Counted from the first letter of the stretch, positions 28,257 through 36,792 are shown. The stretch: 64,000 nucleotides of DNA from Sinorhizobium fredii USDA 257 (GCF_000265205.3 NC_018000.1:3968001-4032000), one strand, 5' to 3'. Numbers and translations are program-made. The notes: generated from the sequence alone by a model not told the origin.

Positions 28257-29279
28257 ATGTCCATGAAAGCCGCTGTGGTCCGCGAGTTCGGTAAGCCGCT
28301 TGTCATCGAGGAAGTCCCGATACCGCAGCCAGGGCCTGGCCAGGTCCTCATCAAATACGAGGCGACGGGCGTGTGCCACACCGATCTGCATGCCGCCAAG
28401 GGCGATTGGCCAGTCAAGCCAAATCCACCGTTCATTCCCGGCCATGAAGGGGTGGGCTACGTCGCCAAGCTCGGCGCGGGCGTCAAACGGCTGAAAGAGG
28501 GGGATCGGGTCGGCGTGCCATGGCTGCACACCGCCTGCGGCTGCTGCACGCCCTGCCGCACCGGCTGGGAGACGCTTTGCGGCAGCCAGCAGAATACCGG
28601 CTATTCCCTTGACGGCACCTTTGCCCAGTATGGGCTCGCTGACCCGGATTTCGTCGGGCGGCTGCCTGGCAAGCTGGAGTTCGGTCCGGCAGCACCGGTG
28701 CTCTGCGCCGGCGTCACGGTCTACAAGGGCTTGAAGGAGACGGAGGCGAGACCCGGTGAATGGGTCCTCGTCTCCGGCATCGGCGGGCTCGGCCACATGG
28801 CCGTGCAATATGCCAAGGCCATGGGCATGCATGTCGCCGCGGCCGACATCTTCCCTGACAAGATTGAGCTTGCCGAGAAGCTCGGCGCCGACCTCGTCAT
28901 CGATGCCAGGGCGCCCGATGCCGTCGAGGAGGTGCAGAAGCGGACGGGCGGCGTCCACGGAGCGCTGGTCACGGCTGTCTCACCAAAGGCGATGGAGCAG
29001 GCTTACAGGATGCTGCGCTCCAAGGGTACCATGGCGCTCGTCGGTCTGCCGCCGAGCCAGATCTGCCTGCCGGTGTTCGATACGGTTCTGAAGCGCATCA
29101 CGGTTCGCGGCTCTATTGTCGGGACACGCCAGGATCTGGAGGAAGCGTTGGAATTTGCCGGCGAGGGCAAGGTCGCGGCCCACTTCTCCTGGGACAAGAT
29201 CGAGAACATCAACGCCATCTTCGAGCGCATGGAAGAAGGCAAGATTGACGGCCGTATCGTTCTCGACCTGAACGGTTGA
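28257..29279 (+). CDS. adhA: Zinc-dependent alcohol dehydrogenase
   Basis: A 340-residue medium-chain alcohol dehydrogenase of the AdhP/AdhA type. Catalytic zinc ligands are in GVCHTDLHAAKGDW and PGHEGVGYV, and the structural zinc cysteines in CGCCTPCRTGWETLC. The NAD-binding loop is GIGGLGHMAVQYAK. The reaction is reversible oxidation of primary alcohols such as ethanol to aldehydes with NAD+. GGAGGAG is seven bases before the ATG at 28257; a second ATG six bases later is less well placed. A hairpin at 29315-29345 follows. An adhA-type gene flanks the same denitrification genes in S. meliloti, as far as I recall. Confidence 0.93.
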   Translation: MSMKAAVVREFGKPLVIEEVPIPQPGPGQVLIKYEATGVCHTDLHAAKGDWPVKPNPPFIPGHEGVGYVAKLGAGVKRLKEGDRVGVPWLHTACGCCTPCRTGWETLCGSQQNTGYSLDGTFAQYGLADPDFVGRLPGKLEFGPAAPVLCAGVTVYKGLKETEARPGEWVLVSGIGGLGHMAVQYAKAMGMHVAAADIFPDKIELAEKLGADLVIDARAPDAVEEVQKRTGGVHGALVTAVSPKAMEQAYRMLRSKGTMALVGLPPSQICLPVFDTVLKRITVRGSIVGTRQDLEEALEFAGEGKVAAHFSWDKIENINAIFERMEEGKIDGRIVLDLNG

Positions 29280-29314
29280 GCCTTCGAGTACATATGCAGT
29301 TTTGACAAATAAAT

Positions 29315-29345
29315 CCGCCCGCTGACCCATCCGGTCGGCGGGCGG
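29315..29345. terminator. Hairpin after the alcohol dehydrogenase gene
   Basis: CCGCCCGCTGAC pairs with GTCGGCGGGCGG (one G-U pair) around a 7-base loop, 35 bases after the stop. It is strong enough to stop transcription, but no T run follows. Confidence 0.5.
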
Positions 29346-29608
29346 CTAGCCGCCCGCGCCGCCTCACGCAAAAGAGCCAACGAATCCTTGGTCGACTTGT
29401 CAGCGCTGTGAGCACCGCGCATGGATACCACTGAAGGCCAGCGGCAGCTTATGTTGTAGTTCATTCCGATGCGCGAGTGCTTGGCCGGGCGCGCAATGCG
29501 TTACTCACCGAACGCGCAACAAGTTTCTGAAGAGCCGCCCGCCAATCATGCTTGCGCTCCCGGCGCTCGGGGTCTCTCGGCCGAGCCAGGTTTTATTCCA
29601 ACCAGCCT

Positions 29609-29791
29609 TCAGGGCCGTATGCGGAGAGGGAGGCTTGTGTCACGAAAAACCCGGCGATCTATAAGTCCAGCGTGCCTTCGATCCTCCTGGAGCACTTCGA
29701 AAAGAGAACTCATTTCCCCAAGAGCGATGGTTTGAGACATGGCGATGTCTAGCGCCGCATCTCGCCATGGGGTTCGTTTCAAGGCGTCCAT
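29609..29791 (-). CDS. Possible small soluble protein, unknown
   Basis: A 60-residue frame (MDALKRTPWRDAALDIAMSQ to DTSLPLRIRP) that begins 33 bases after the stop of the gene at 29825, in the same direction, with AAGGGA upstream of its ATG. Composition is that of a normal helical protein and the spacing fits an operon, so I list it as a possible last gene of the ubiTUV operon. No family recognised. From 29280 to 29608 I see only the hairpin listed separately. Confidence 0.4.
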   Translation of the reverse strand: MDALKRTPWRDAALDIAMSQTIALGEMSSLFEVLQEDRRHAGLIDRRVFRDTSLPLRIRP

Positions 29792-29824
29792 CAGTGCATT
29801 CCCTTTGATGTTGCTGCTCAGGCT

Positions 29825-30271
29825 TCACTCATCGATGTCGGACGCGGCGCAATTGGCGCTTCCGGCATCCTCCTGCACCAGCTCGTTTGCAAACTGAAGC
29901 TGACGCGATTGCCTCAACAGACTCGAACCCAGCTCTGCGGCTGCGGCGATATCGCCGAAGAGCAGGCCGGCTTCATCGATCATGCCGTCGTCCAGCGGCG
30001 ACGGCTCTTTCGGGTCGAAATCACCAAGCAGCACGAGCAGCGCCTCAATCCTTCGCCGCTGCTCATCGGCAGCGGCCAGCAGACGCTGGACGATCCGGTC
30101 GCGTTCAAGCCTTTCCAGGTCGCGCAGCGCCCCGTCCACCCGGTCGCGGCATTCGCAATCGATGGCGCTACTTAGAACCGCGCCACGCATGCGCCCGACT
30201 GCGCGGCTAATTTCCTCATTTGCTTGTGCGAAAGTCGATGCGATTGCCGATGAGGAGTCGTTCGCTCTCAT
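29825..30271 (-). CDS. Hypothetical helical protein in the ubiTUV operon
   Basis: A 148-residue, mostly helical soluble protein without recognised family. The central part (CRDRVDGALRDLERLERDRIVQRL) is likely coiled coil, followed by an acidic loop DFDPKEPSPLDDG. Its start overlaps the ubiV stop by four bases (ATGA, 30268-30271), so it is cotranscribed with ubiT-ubiU-ubiV and should be made under the same low-oxygen conditions. Two cysteines (CEC) near residue 40 could bind a metal, but this is a guess. Confidence 0.7.
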   Translation of the reverse strand: MRANDSSSAIASTFAQANEEISRAVGRMRGAVLSSAIDCECRDRVDGALRDLERLERDRIVQRLLAAADEQRRRIEALLVLLGDFDPKEPSPLDDGMIDEAGLLFGDIAAAAELGSSLLRQSRQLQFANELVQEDAGSANCAASDIDE

Positions 30272-31203
30272 GCGTTTGCTCCGTGTGCAATGTTGCGTGC
30301 GCGGGCGATCCAGGCGGCGCCTTCCTGTCCGTGATGAAACCCATTGGAGAACGGCGCGGCGGGATAGATCTGCCGCAGCAGGGCGAGACCGTCTTCAGCA
30401 TCCACACGGCCCTGCAGGACCTCGTCATAGAGGCGGGCGATCGCCACCATGTCGCAATCCTGCGGCGACAGCCGGAAGCGGCTCACCCCGGAACCGACGA
30501 GGCCCGACAGCTCGGCAAGAAGGGCCTGACAGGTGAAGGAAACCGTCTGCACGCCGTTGAGTGCCAGAAAGGATTGTCTGTCGAGCGTTCTCACGGGCAG
30601 CCCGTCAGGATCGTCCTTGCAGACGAACTGGCAGTTGTCCTTGATGTGCCCCTTGGCGCGGGCATGGGCGCAGCGAGCCGAAATTGCGAGCGGCATGCGC
30701 CCGAAGGCCAACACTTCGAAGTCGACGCCAGGCGTGCGCAAAACGATCTCGTCGATCGAGCTTGCTGGCAGTTCGGGCGGCAAACATATGCTGTTTGCAC
30801 CCCGCCTCGCGAGCACTCGGGCCGTCGCCGCGTTGTAGACATTGACGAGTGGTCCGATCCAGTGCGGCTCGCCTTCAAGCAAGGCCAGAGCGGAAAGGTC
30901 GTTCGCCTCGACGGGGTAGGGGCTGTCGGCGACCAGGCTGCGAACGTACTGGCTCTCGCGCTCGAGCGTCACGAGGGCGAGGGTGGAAAAGACGATGCGT
31001 TTTCCCGCCGCCACCAGTCGCTCGATCACCGGCGGGAAATAGGGGTCGGTGAAGTGTAGCCGCTTCGAGCAGACCGTTTCTCCGATGACGACGTGGGTCA
31101 CCGGGGCCTCGTCGGCCATGCGAAAATAGAAGTCCCGCCATTTCTCGCCCTCCCAGAGGTAGAGAACGGGACCGAGCGTGAGCGTGGGCTTGCCGGCGTT
31201 CAT
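30268..31203 (-). CDS. ubiV: UbiV, O2-independent ubiquinone hydroxylation protein (U32 family)
   Basis: A 311-residue U32 peptidase-family protein. Together with UbiU it forms a [4Fe-4S]-containing complex that hydroxylates the ubiquinone ring without oxygen. Cluster cysteines are visible in ETVCSKRLHF and in CAHARAKGHIKDNCQFVC. I start at the ATG of MNAGKPTLTLGPVLYLW (31201-31203), with GGAGG ten bases upstream; an in-frame start at 31236 overlaps ubiU and is less likely. It follows ubiU by seven bases. Confidence 0.88.
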   Translation of the reverse strand: MNAGKPTLTLGPVLYLWEGEKWRDFYFRMADEAPVTHVVIGETVCSKRLHFTDPYFPPVIERLVAAGKRIVFSTLALVTLERESQYVRSLVADSPYPVEANDLSALALLEGEPHWIGPLVNVYNAATARVLARRGANSICLPPELPASSIDEIVLRTPGVDFEVLAFGRMPLAISARCAHARAKGHIKDNCQFVCKDDPDGLPVRTLDRQSFLALNGVQTVSFTCQALLAELSGLVGSGVSRFRLSPQDCDMVAIARLYDEVLQGRVDAEDGLALLRQIYPAAPFSNGFHHGQEGAAWIARARNIAHGANA

Positions 31204-31210
31204 GGACAAT

Positions 31211-32188
31211 CTACCTCCAGCGCTTCTCATACGCACCGGACGTCGTCCGCTGCCCCTCGCTCAACAGCCGGAGGCGGGCAAGCAGCGCCCGGCGCTCTTC
31301 CGGCCTGGCATCGAGCGCCTTGCGCAGCGTCGAGACCACCTCGGCGACATAGGCCTTGCCGCGCTGCCGGCCTTCGATCTTGAGCGCGCTGACGCCCGCC
31401 TCCCGCAGGGCGTCGATCTGGTCCATCACGTCGAGCGAGACGGGATCCTCGAAGGCGTAGCCGCTTGCGTCGGCGATATCGAAGCGGCCCTTGCAGAGCG
31501 TCGGATAGCCGGCCGCCTCGTCGCGGGGAAAGCGGTTGATCGTATAAGCGCCGAGCTCCGAGACCAGGTCGCTGCCGTCCTGGCGGTAGCGCACGTGGCT
31601 TGCCGGCGAGCAGACGCCGTTCATGTTCGGCGACTTGCCGGTGGCGTAGGATGACAGCGAGCAGCGTCCCTCCGCCATGACGCAGAGGCCGCCGAAGACG
31701 AAGACCTCGATCTCGCAGCGGACCTGGCGGGCGAGGCGGGCGATGTCGGAGATCGTCAGCGTGCGCGGCAGCACGACGCGCTTTGCGCCGAAGGCCTCCA
31801 CCAGGAAATTCACCGCGTCCGGATTGGATGCGGATGCCTGCACCGAAACGTGGAGCCGCTGCTCGGGATAGGTCTCGGCGACGTGGGCCATAAGGCCGAA
31901 GTCGGCAAGGATGAGCGCGTCCGCTCCAAGACGGACGGCATCCGCGGCGGCCTGATACCACAGGCTCTCATGTCCGGCACGCATGAAGGTGTTGAGCGCG
32001 ACGAAGGTCTGCGCGCCTTTCCGCCGGGCATAGGCGATCGTCTCGCCGAGCTCCTCGCGCGAGAAGTTGAGGCCGGGGAAATTGCGCGCGTTAGTCTCGT
32101 CGCGGAAGCCGCAATAGACGGCGTCGGCACCGGCATCGACGGCCTCGCGGAAGGCGGCCGGCGTGCCGGCCGGGCAGATCAGTTCCAT
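31211..32188 (-). CDS. ubiU: UbiU, O2-independent ubiquinone hydroxylation protein (U32 family)
   Basis: A 325-residue U32-family protein starting MELICPAGTPAAFREAVDAG, which is the usual opening of UbiU. The cluster-binding cysteines are in FGGLCVMAEGRCSLSSY, NGVCSPASH and TLCKGRF. With UbiV it replaces the oxygen-dependent hydroxylases UbiH/UbiF/UbiI when oxygen is absent. The gene overlaps the end of ubiT by ten bases and ends seven bases before ubiV, so the three are one operon. Context in a denitrification cluster fits the need for ubiquinone as electron donor to NapC. Confidence 0.92.
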   Translation of the reverse strand: MELICPAGTPAAFREAVDAGADAVYCGFRDETNARNFPGLNFSREELGETIAYARRKGAQTFVALNTFMRAGHESLWYQAAADAVRLGADALILADFGLMAHVAETYPEQRLHVSVQASASNPDAVNFLVEAFGAKRVVLPRTLTISDIARLARQVRCEIEVFVFGGLCVMAEGRCSLSSYATGKSPNMNGVCSPASHVRYRQDGSDLVSELGAYTINRFPRDEAAGYPTLCKGRFDIADASGYAFEDPVSLDVMDQIDALREAGVSALKIEGRQRGKAYVAEVVSTLRKALDARPEERRALLARLRLLSEGQRTTSGAYEKRWR

Positions 32189-32685
32189 GCGGCATTCTCC
32201 CCGGCAAGGGCGCGGCGGCGGATTGCTTCCGCAGTGCGGCTGACGAGCGGCGCGAGCGGCCCGGCGGTAGCCCCGAGGTCGCGCGGCAGGTCGATCTCGC
32301 AGCCGTCGAGCGCATTGCGGAGCGCCAGAATCGCCTCCATGTCTCCGACGACGGTGAGCGCCCGCGAGAAGAACAGGGCGTCCGCGTCGCAACGGCCCTC
32401 GAGAAGCGCCAGGAGCAGGAACAGGGGGCCCTCCACGACAGCATCTGCGGCACAATCGGCCGGCTTGCGCATTACCGACACCGCCGCGCGTGACGGTTCA
32501 ACCAGGAAGACGAGCGGCAGGTCGACCGGGCGGAAGGCATAGCGCTTCGCCTTGTGCTCTCCGAGGCGATCGAAGAGAGCCGGATGCCGCTTGAGCAGGC
32601 TTTTTAACATGAGCTTCACCGCCCCCTCGATCAGAGGGATCGGCACGACGGCAAGCGGTGCGGCCAGCGGACGCGGGAATTCCAT
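32179..32685 (-). CDS. ubiT: UbiT, SCP2-domain accessory of anaerobic ubiquinone synthesis
   Basis: A 168-residue protein with an SCP2 sterol-carrier domain (VKLMLKSLLKRHPALFDRL, then FSRALTVVGDMEAILALRNALD). UbiT is the lipid-binding accessory factor for O2-independent ubiquinone synthesis and is nearly always encoded beside ubiU and ubiV, as here. AAAGAG precedes the ATG at 32683-32685. It is the first gene of the operon, with an FNR/NnrR-type box about 80 bases upstream at 32758-32771. Confidence 0.88.
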   Translation of the reverse strand: MEFPRPLAAPLAVVPIPLIEGAVKLMLKSLLKRHPALFDRLGEHKAKRYAFRPVDLPLVFLVEPSRAAVSVMRKPADCAADAVVEGPLFLLLALLEGRCDADALFFSRALTVVGDMEAILALRNALDGCEIDLPRDLGATAGPLAPLVSRTAEAIRRRALAGENAAWN

Positions 32686-32757
32686 CTCTTTCGCCTTTTG
32701 CAAATGACGACTCGGCGGCTTCGGTGGGGACCCTAGCGGCAAGCTCCGCGGAGCAAT

Positions 32758-32771
32758 TTGCGCTGGAGCAA
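32758..32771. promoter_or_regulatory. FNR/NnrR-type box between ubiT and ubiD
   Basis: TTGCGCTGGAGCAA, a TTGC-N6-GCAA palindrome, in the divergent promoter region. Its centre lies about 80 bases before the ubiT start and about 41 before the ubiD start, so it most likely activates ubiTUV. The TTG-N8-CAA pattern fits both FNR/FixK and NnrR; which protein uses it cannot be told from sequence. Confidence 0.6.
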
Positions 32772-32805
32772 AGACAGGAGGGTTTTCGCAGGCGAGACAC
32801 CGCGC

Positions 32806-34314
32806 ATGTATCGCAGGGATCAAGCCACCCGCCGCTTTTCAGGCCTCCAGGACTTCGCCGCCATGCTCGAGCGGCGCGGCCGCTTGCGCCGCATCTCGCG
32901 TCCCGTTTCGCTCGTGCATGAGGTTACCGAGATCCACCGGCGCGTCCTCCACGCGGGCGGGCCAGCGCTGCTGTTCGAGAAGCCGGTCGACGCCTCCGGC
33001 CGCGTATGCGACATTCCGCTGCTCGCCAATCTCTTCGGCACGCAAGAGAGGATAGAGTGGGGTTTCGGGCTTCCCGCTGGCGGTCTTCCGGTCCTGGCGG
33101 AAATGCTGGCGGAGCTGCGCGAACCGAGATCGCCGCAATCGCTGTCGGATGCCTGGGGCAAGCTGCCGCTACTGAAGGCAGCACTCGCGATGCGGCCGCG
33201 AAGCGTCGCGCGGCCGCCGGTGCAGGAGTCGGTCTGGCGGGGCGCAGAGGCCGACCTTTCGAGGCTGCCGATCCAATGGTGCTGGCCGGGCGAGCCGGCT
33301 CCTCTCGTGACATGGCCGCTCGTGATCACCCGTGCGCCGGACGATCCGAGCGATATCAATGTTGGCATCTATCGCATGCAGGTGCTCGGGCCAAACCGGC
33401 TCATTCTGCGCTGGCTGGCGCATCGCGGCGGCGCTCGGCACCATCGGATGTGGCAGCAGCGCGGCGAAGACATGCCGGTGGCGGTCGCGATCGGCGCCGA
33501 TCCGGCAACGATCCTCGCCGCGGTGATGCCGTTGCCGGAAGGCATGAGCGAGCTTGCCTTTGCCGGACTGTTGAAGGCGGAGCGGCCGCAGGTCGCGCCG
33601 GCGATCACCGTGCCGCTGACGGTCCCGGCCACGGCCGAGATCGTTCTCGAGGGCGCCGTTTCGCCTGACGAGACCGCCGAGGAGGGGCCCTATGGCGATC
33701 ACACGGGGTACTACAACTCCGTCGAACGTTTTCCGGTGATGACGCTCTCGGCGATCACCATGCGACGCAAGCCCTACTATCTCTCAACCTTCACCGGCCG
33801 CCCGCCCGACGAGCCGTCGAAGCTAGGGGAGGCGATGATGGAGCTTTTCCTGCCGCTCGTGAAGCGGCAATTCCCGGAGATCATCGATCTCTACCTGCCG
33901 CCGGAGGCCTGCTCGTATCGTGCGATGGTCGTCTCTATCGACAAGCGTTACCCCGGTCAGGCGAAACGAATCATGATGGGGCTTTGGTCGATGCTGCCGC
34001 AGTTCAGCTACACCAAGCTGATCATCGCCGTTGACCCGGACATCGACGTCAGGAACTGGGACGATGTCATCTGGGCGCTATCGACCCGGTTCGACGCCAG
34101 CCGGGACGTGACCATCCTCAACGACACGCCAATTGACTACCTGGATTTCGCGTCTCCAAAGCCAGGGCTTGGCGGCAAGCTCGGGCTCGACGCAACGCGA
34201 AAACTCGAGCCGGAGACGACCCGCGAATGGGGACGCGTGCTTGCGATGCCGGCGGAAGTTATCGGGAAGGTCGATCAACTTTGGGCGGAACTTGGCCTAG
34301 GAGCAACGCCATGA
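32806..34314 (+). CDS. ubiD: UbiD-family decarboxylase
   Basis: A 502-residue prenylated-FMN decarboxylase. The family signatures INVGIYRMQV, the catalytic EEGPYGDHTGYYN loop, and a C-terminal half with DIDVRNWDDVIWALSTRFD are present. In ubiquinone synthesis UbiD removes the carboxyl group of the polyprenyl-hydroxybenzoate ring, using the cofactor made by UbiX. The following ubiX gene overlaps it by four bases. In this context a role in anaerobic ubiquinone supply is likely, but UbiD relatives act on many aromatic acids, so the substrate is inferred. The start at 32806 gives MYRRDQATRRFSGL. Confidence 0.88.
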   Translation: MYRRDQATRRFSGLQDFAAMLERRGRLRRISRPVSLVHEVTEIHRRVLHAGGPALLFEKPVDASGRVCDIPLLANLFGTQERIEWGFGLPAGGLPVLAEMLAELREPRSPQSLSDAWGKLPLLKAALAMRPRSVARPPVQESVWRGAEADLSRLPIQWCWPGEPAPLVTWPLVITRAPDDPSDINVGIYRMQVLGPNRLILRWLAHRGGARHHRMWQQRGEDMPVAVAIGADPATILAAVMPLPEGMSELAFAGLLKAERPQVAPAITVPLTVPATAEIVLEGAVSPDETAEEGPYGDHTGYYNSVERFPVMTLSAITMRRKPYYLSTFTGRPPDEPSKLGEAMMELFLPLVKRQFPEIIDLYLPPEACSYRAMVVSIDKRYPGQAKRIMMGLWSMLPQFSYTKLIIAVDPDIDVRNWDDVIWALSTRFDASRDVTILNDTPIDYLDFASPKPGLGGKLGLDATRKLEPETTREWGRVLAMPAEVIGKVDQLWAELGLGATP

Positions 34315-34928
34315 GCAAGGAACGGGTCGTGGTCGGCGTCTCGGGGGCATCGGGTGCGGCGCTGGCGCTCAGGGTCGTCGAGCGACTCGCGGAGATCCCT
34401 TCGGTCGAGACGCATCTCATCGTCTCGGATGCCGGAAAGCGAACGCTGCTCCACGAGGTCGGCCCGCATGCGCTGCATCAATTGCTCACGATCGCTGATC
34501 GCAGTTACCAGGCTGGCGACATTGGTGCGGCAACGGCAAGCGGCTCCTTCAGGACTGCTGGCATGATCGTCGTTCCCTGTTCGATGCGGACTCTGGCAGC
34601 GATCGCAGCCGGTCTCGCGGACAATCTCATCGTGCGAGCGGCGGATGTGCATCTCAAGGAGCGACGAAGGCTCGTGCTGATGGCGCGCGAGACGCCGCTG
34701 CATCTCGGTCATCTGCGCAACATGGCAACTGTCACCGAAATGGGTGCGGTCGTCATGCCGCCGGTGCCGGCCTTCTATCACCGGCCGCAAAGCGTCGAAG
34801 AGATCATCGACCATCTTGCAGCGCGCGCGATCGATCTTGTCGGTCTGCCGATCGCGCCACTCGCAACCGAATGGGACCCACAGTCGCACCGTCAGTACGC
34901 TGCGGCGAGAAAAAGCGGGTCCGCGTAG
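34311..34928 (+). CDS. ubiX: UbiX flavin prenyltransferase
   Basis: A 205-residue flavin prenyltransferase that makes prenylated FMN for UbiD. GVSGASGAALALRVVERL binds the flavin phosphate, and PCSMRTLAAIAAGLADNL with RARETPLHLGHLRNM-type residues (ARETPLHLGHLRNM seen) complete the family pattern. Its ATG overlaps the ubiD stop (ATGA), indicating coupled translation. The pair sits back to back with ubiTUV. Confidence 0.93.
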   Translation: MSKERVVVGVSGASGAALALRVVERLAEIPSVETHLIVSDAGKRTLLHEVGPHALHQLLTIADRSYQAGDIGAATASGSFRTAGMIVVPCSMRTLAAIAAGLADNLIVRAADVHLKERRRLVLMARETPLHLGHLRNMATVTEMGAVVMPPVPAFYHRPQSVEEIIDHLAARAIDLVGLPIAPLATEWDPQSHRQYAAARKSGSA

Positions 34929-34967
34929 AAGAGGCGGCGCGGCCGACGGCGGCAAGAGGCACGTCGC

Positions 34968-35312
34968 CTACTTCCGCAGTTCGGGTCGAGAGACAATGAA
35001 GACGCCGACGGCGAGGACGATCGCCGCTACGACAGCCGCAACCATCGGCGACGGTCCGGACCGAAACAAGAAGTATGCGAAGCCCGTAGCCATGAGCGAT
35101 ATCGCACATATCTTCGGCCCCCGCGATATCGCACCCGCCTCTCGCCAGTCACGCAGCGGCTGCCCGAACACGGGATGATCGAACAGCCATTTTTCGAGAT
35201 TTGGAGAAGAGCGCGTTGTCGTCGGCAGAAGTGGAAGGAATATGCCGACCGAGCCTAGTCCGACCATCGCCCAGCCGAGCCCAAGAAGAACAACGCGCAT
35301 GGAAAGGTTCAA
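34968..35312 (-). CDS. YbaN-like DUF454 membrane protein with internal deletion
   Basis: A 114-residue protein of the YbaN/DUF454 family (LGLGWAMVGLGSVGIFLPLLPTT, then RSSPNLEKWLFDHPVFGQPLRDW). In family members about eleven hydrophobic residues (of the type PFLLLAAFAFA) lie between LLPTT and the RSSP segment. Here they are missing, LLPTTT running directly into RSSP, so an in-frame deletion has removed most of one membrane span. A TTG at 35310-35312 with AAGGAG is the likely start; the ATG at 35300 is an alternative. Possibly non-functional. Family function unknown. Confidence 0.7.
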   Translation of the reverse strand: MNLSMRVVLLGLGWAMVGLGSVGIFLPLLPTTTRSSPNLEKWLFDHPVFGQPLRDWREAGAISRGPKICAISLMATGFAYFLFRSGPSPMVAAVVAAIVLAVGVFIVSRPELRK

Positions 35313-35481
35313 TTGTCTTCTCCTTGCCAGAGCATGAATCTGCGGGGAAACTTCTGGCGATCCTGTGCTCGTCGCTGCCTAGATTGACGAGACGGCCCAA
35401 TCAGCACTTCGGGCCTGGTGCATTGGCAATTCTATTATTGAGCCGCCGGCCAATGCCATGCGCTCCGAGGCATGCCAACTG

Positions 35482-36165
35482 CTATGCCGCCGCCAGAAGG
35501 AGGGGGTCGGCAAAAAACAGGGCGGCATGGCCTCCGGCAAGAAGCCAGAGGGTCAAGGCTGCCGTCGCCACGGCGGCGATGGCGATCGGCGTGTCACCCG
35601 ACAAAGGGGTACGTCCGGTGAAGAGTGCGGCAAACGGCAAAATGGAGGTCTTCGCAGACTGGCGCTGCCATTGATCTCCAAGCCGGCGACGGGCGCGCTT
35701 CTCCATCATGGGTATGGTGCCGAGCGCAAAAAGTGCAAATCCGCCGAAGAGAATCAATGAGCGCAAATCGCCGTTGGCGACGAGATGGCTGAGAGCCCAG
35801 ATGGCGAAGCCCCAGAGAACGGGATGGCGGGTGATCGAGACGATCGCGCCTGGCCTCGGCCCCTGACGGATGGAGACCGACAGCGGATTTACACTGAAGA
35901 GACCCGCGAGCACGAGAAACACGCCGACCGGGGCGGCAAGCAACGTCACCCAGGCCTGCCAGGCAGCGGGTTCCCACAGCGGAAGGTAATCGACGTTCAG
36001 TGCCGCGTAGAACACCCAGCCGAGCACGAGAATCGAGACGAACGAATACAGCGAGAAATAGGCCGTCCGGCCGAGGAGGGAAATCAGCCGCTCGCGGATG
36101 GCGGGGATTGCCGGAATCGAATGCAGGGCGAGAAACACGAACAGCGCCAGCAGAAATTCAACCAT
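35482..36165 (-). CDS. nnrU: NnrU family membrane protein
   Basis: A 227-residue polytopic membrane protein. GAIVSITRHPVLWGFAIWALSHLVANGD is the characteristic NnrU block, and six hydrophobic segments are visible. NnrU is found with nitrite and NO reductase genes and is needed for denitrification in Rhodobacter; it resembles isoprenylcysteine methyltransferase-like membrane proteins. Its molecular role is unknown. It lies 11 bases downstream of the hypothetical gene at 36177, in one minus-strand group beginning at 36730. Confidence 0.92.
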   Translation of the reverse strand: MVEFLLALFVFLALHSIPAIPAIRERLISLLGRTAYFSLYSFVSILVLGWVFYAALNVDYLPLWEPAAWQAWVTLLAAPVGVFLVLAGLFSVNPLSVSIRQGPRPGAIVSITRHPVLWGFAIWALSHLVANGDLRSLILFGGFALFALGTIPMMEKRARRRLGDQWQRQSAKTSILPFAALFTGRTPLSGDTPIAIAAVATAALTLWLLAGGHAALFFADPLLLAAA

Positions 36166-36176
36166 CGGGACTTGCC

Positions 36177-36563
36177 TCAGTTCGGCCGCTTCGACCGCTT
36201 CATTGCTTCTATCATCGCCTGCTCCGCCGCAACATGCCGACGGAGGCCTTCGAGGAAGGTCCGCAGCATCGAGTCGATCGCCTGCCAGGAGAACGCACCC
36301 CTGCCCGTGGCCACCGACCGCAGCGCGTCGGCGACATCCAGTGGGGACTTTGGAGTTGCCGCCCAGGGGTTGGCTTCAGTCCGACGCGGCACCTCGGTCG
36401 CTTGACCGAGCTTCAGCGAGGACATCCTTTCCGCCGTAGCTATGCAGAGCTCCCGGTCCACGCGCCCCGCAATCGAGTCGGCAATCGACTCGATTGCATC
36501 GCACAGCGCGAGCAGTTCGCCATATCGATCTTGAAAGCGATGGGGTGGAGAAGGCACGGTCAA
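36177..36563 (-). CDS. Hypothetical protein between nor and nnrU genes
   Basis: A 128-residue soluble helical protein (CDAIESIADSIAGRVDRELC to LRRHVAAEQAMIEAMKRSK). The last helix with spaced His and Glu recalls hemerythrin-like metal sites, but the full set of ligands is not seen. It lies 11 bases after the two-span gene at 36575 and 11 bases before nnrU, so these three share an operon. No family recognised. Confidence 0.7.
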   Translation of the reverse strand: MTVPSPPHRFQDRYGELLALCDAIESIADSIAGRVDRELCIATAERMSSLKLGQATEVPRRTEANPWAATPKSPLDVADALRSVATGRGAFSWQAIDSMLRTFLEGLRRHVAAEQAMIEAMKRSKRPN

Positions 36564-36574
36564 TTGGATCCCCC

Positions 36575-36730
36575 TCAGCGCTCGATGAAGAGGACCGCAG
36601 CGCAGGCGACCGACGCCAGGACGGCGGCGACCGTGCCGGTCCGCTGCAGGACGCCCATGCGGTAGAGCACGAGTGCGAAGATGATGATGATCGGTGTGGC
36701 GACCGAGAGGCCGATCTGCGCGTCAGACAT
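36575..36730 (-). CDS. Small two-span membrane protein of the nor region
   Basis: A 51-residue protein with two membrane segments (VATPIIIIFALVLYRMGVL and TVAAVLASVACAAVLFI). GGAG lies six bases before the ATG at 36728-36730. It is the first gene of the minus-strand group with nnrU and is divergent from norE, with an NnrR-type box between them. Its position recalls small proteins such as NnrT of other denitrifiers, but I cannot confirm the identity. Confidence 0.72.
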   Translation of the reverse strand: MSDAQIGLSVATPIIIIFALVLYRMGVLQRTGTVAAVLASVACAAVLFIER

Positions 36731-36778
36731 GGTGATCTCCGTTTTCGACGGAACATAGCCGGTCGGCTGGACCGGTCT

Positions 36779-36792
36779 TTGATCGGGCGCAA
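36779..36792. promoter_or_regulatory. NnrR/FNR-type box between the small membrane gene and norE
   Basis: TTGATCGGGCGCAA fits TTG-N8-CAA. Its centre is about 63 bases before the norE start and about 55 before the divergent start at 36730, so it could serve both. Confidence 0.55.
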
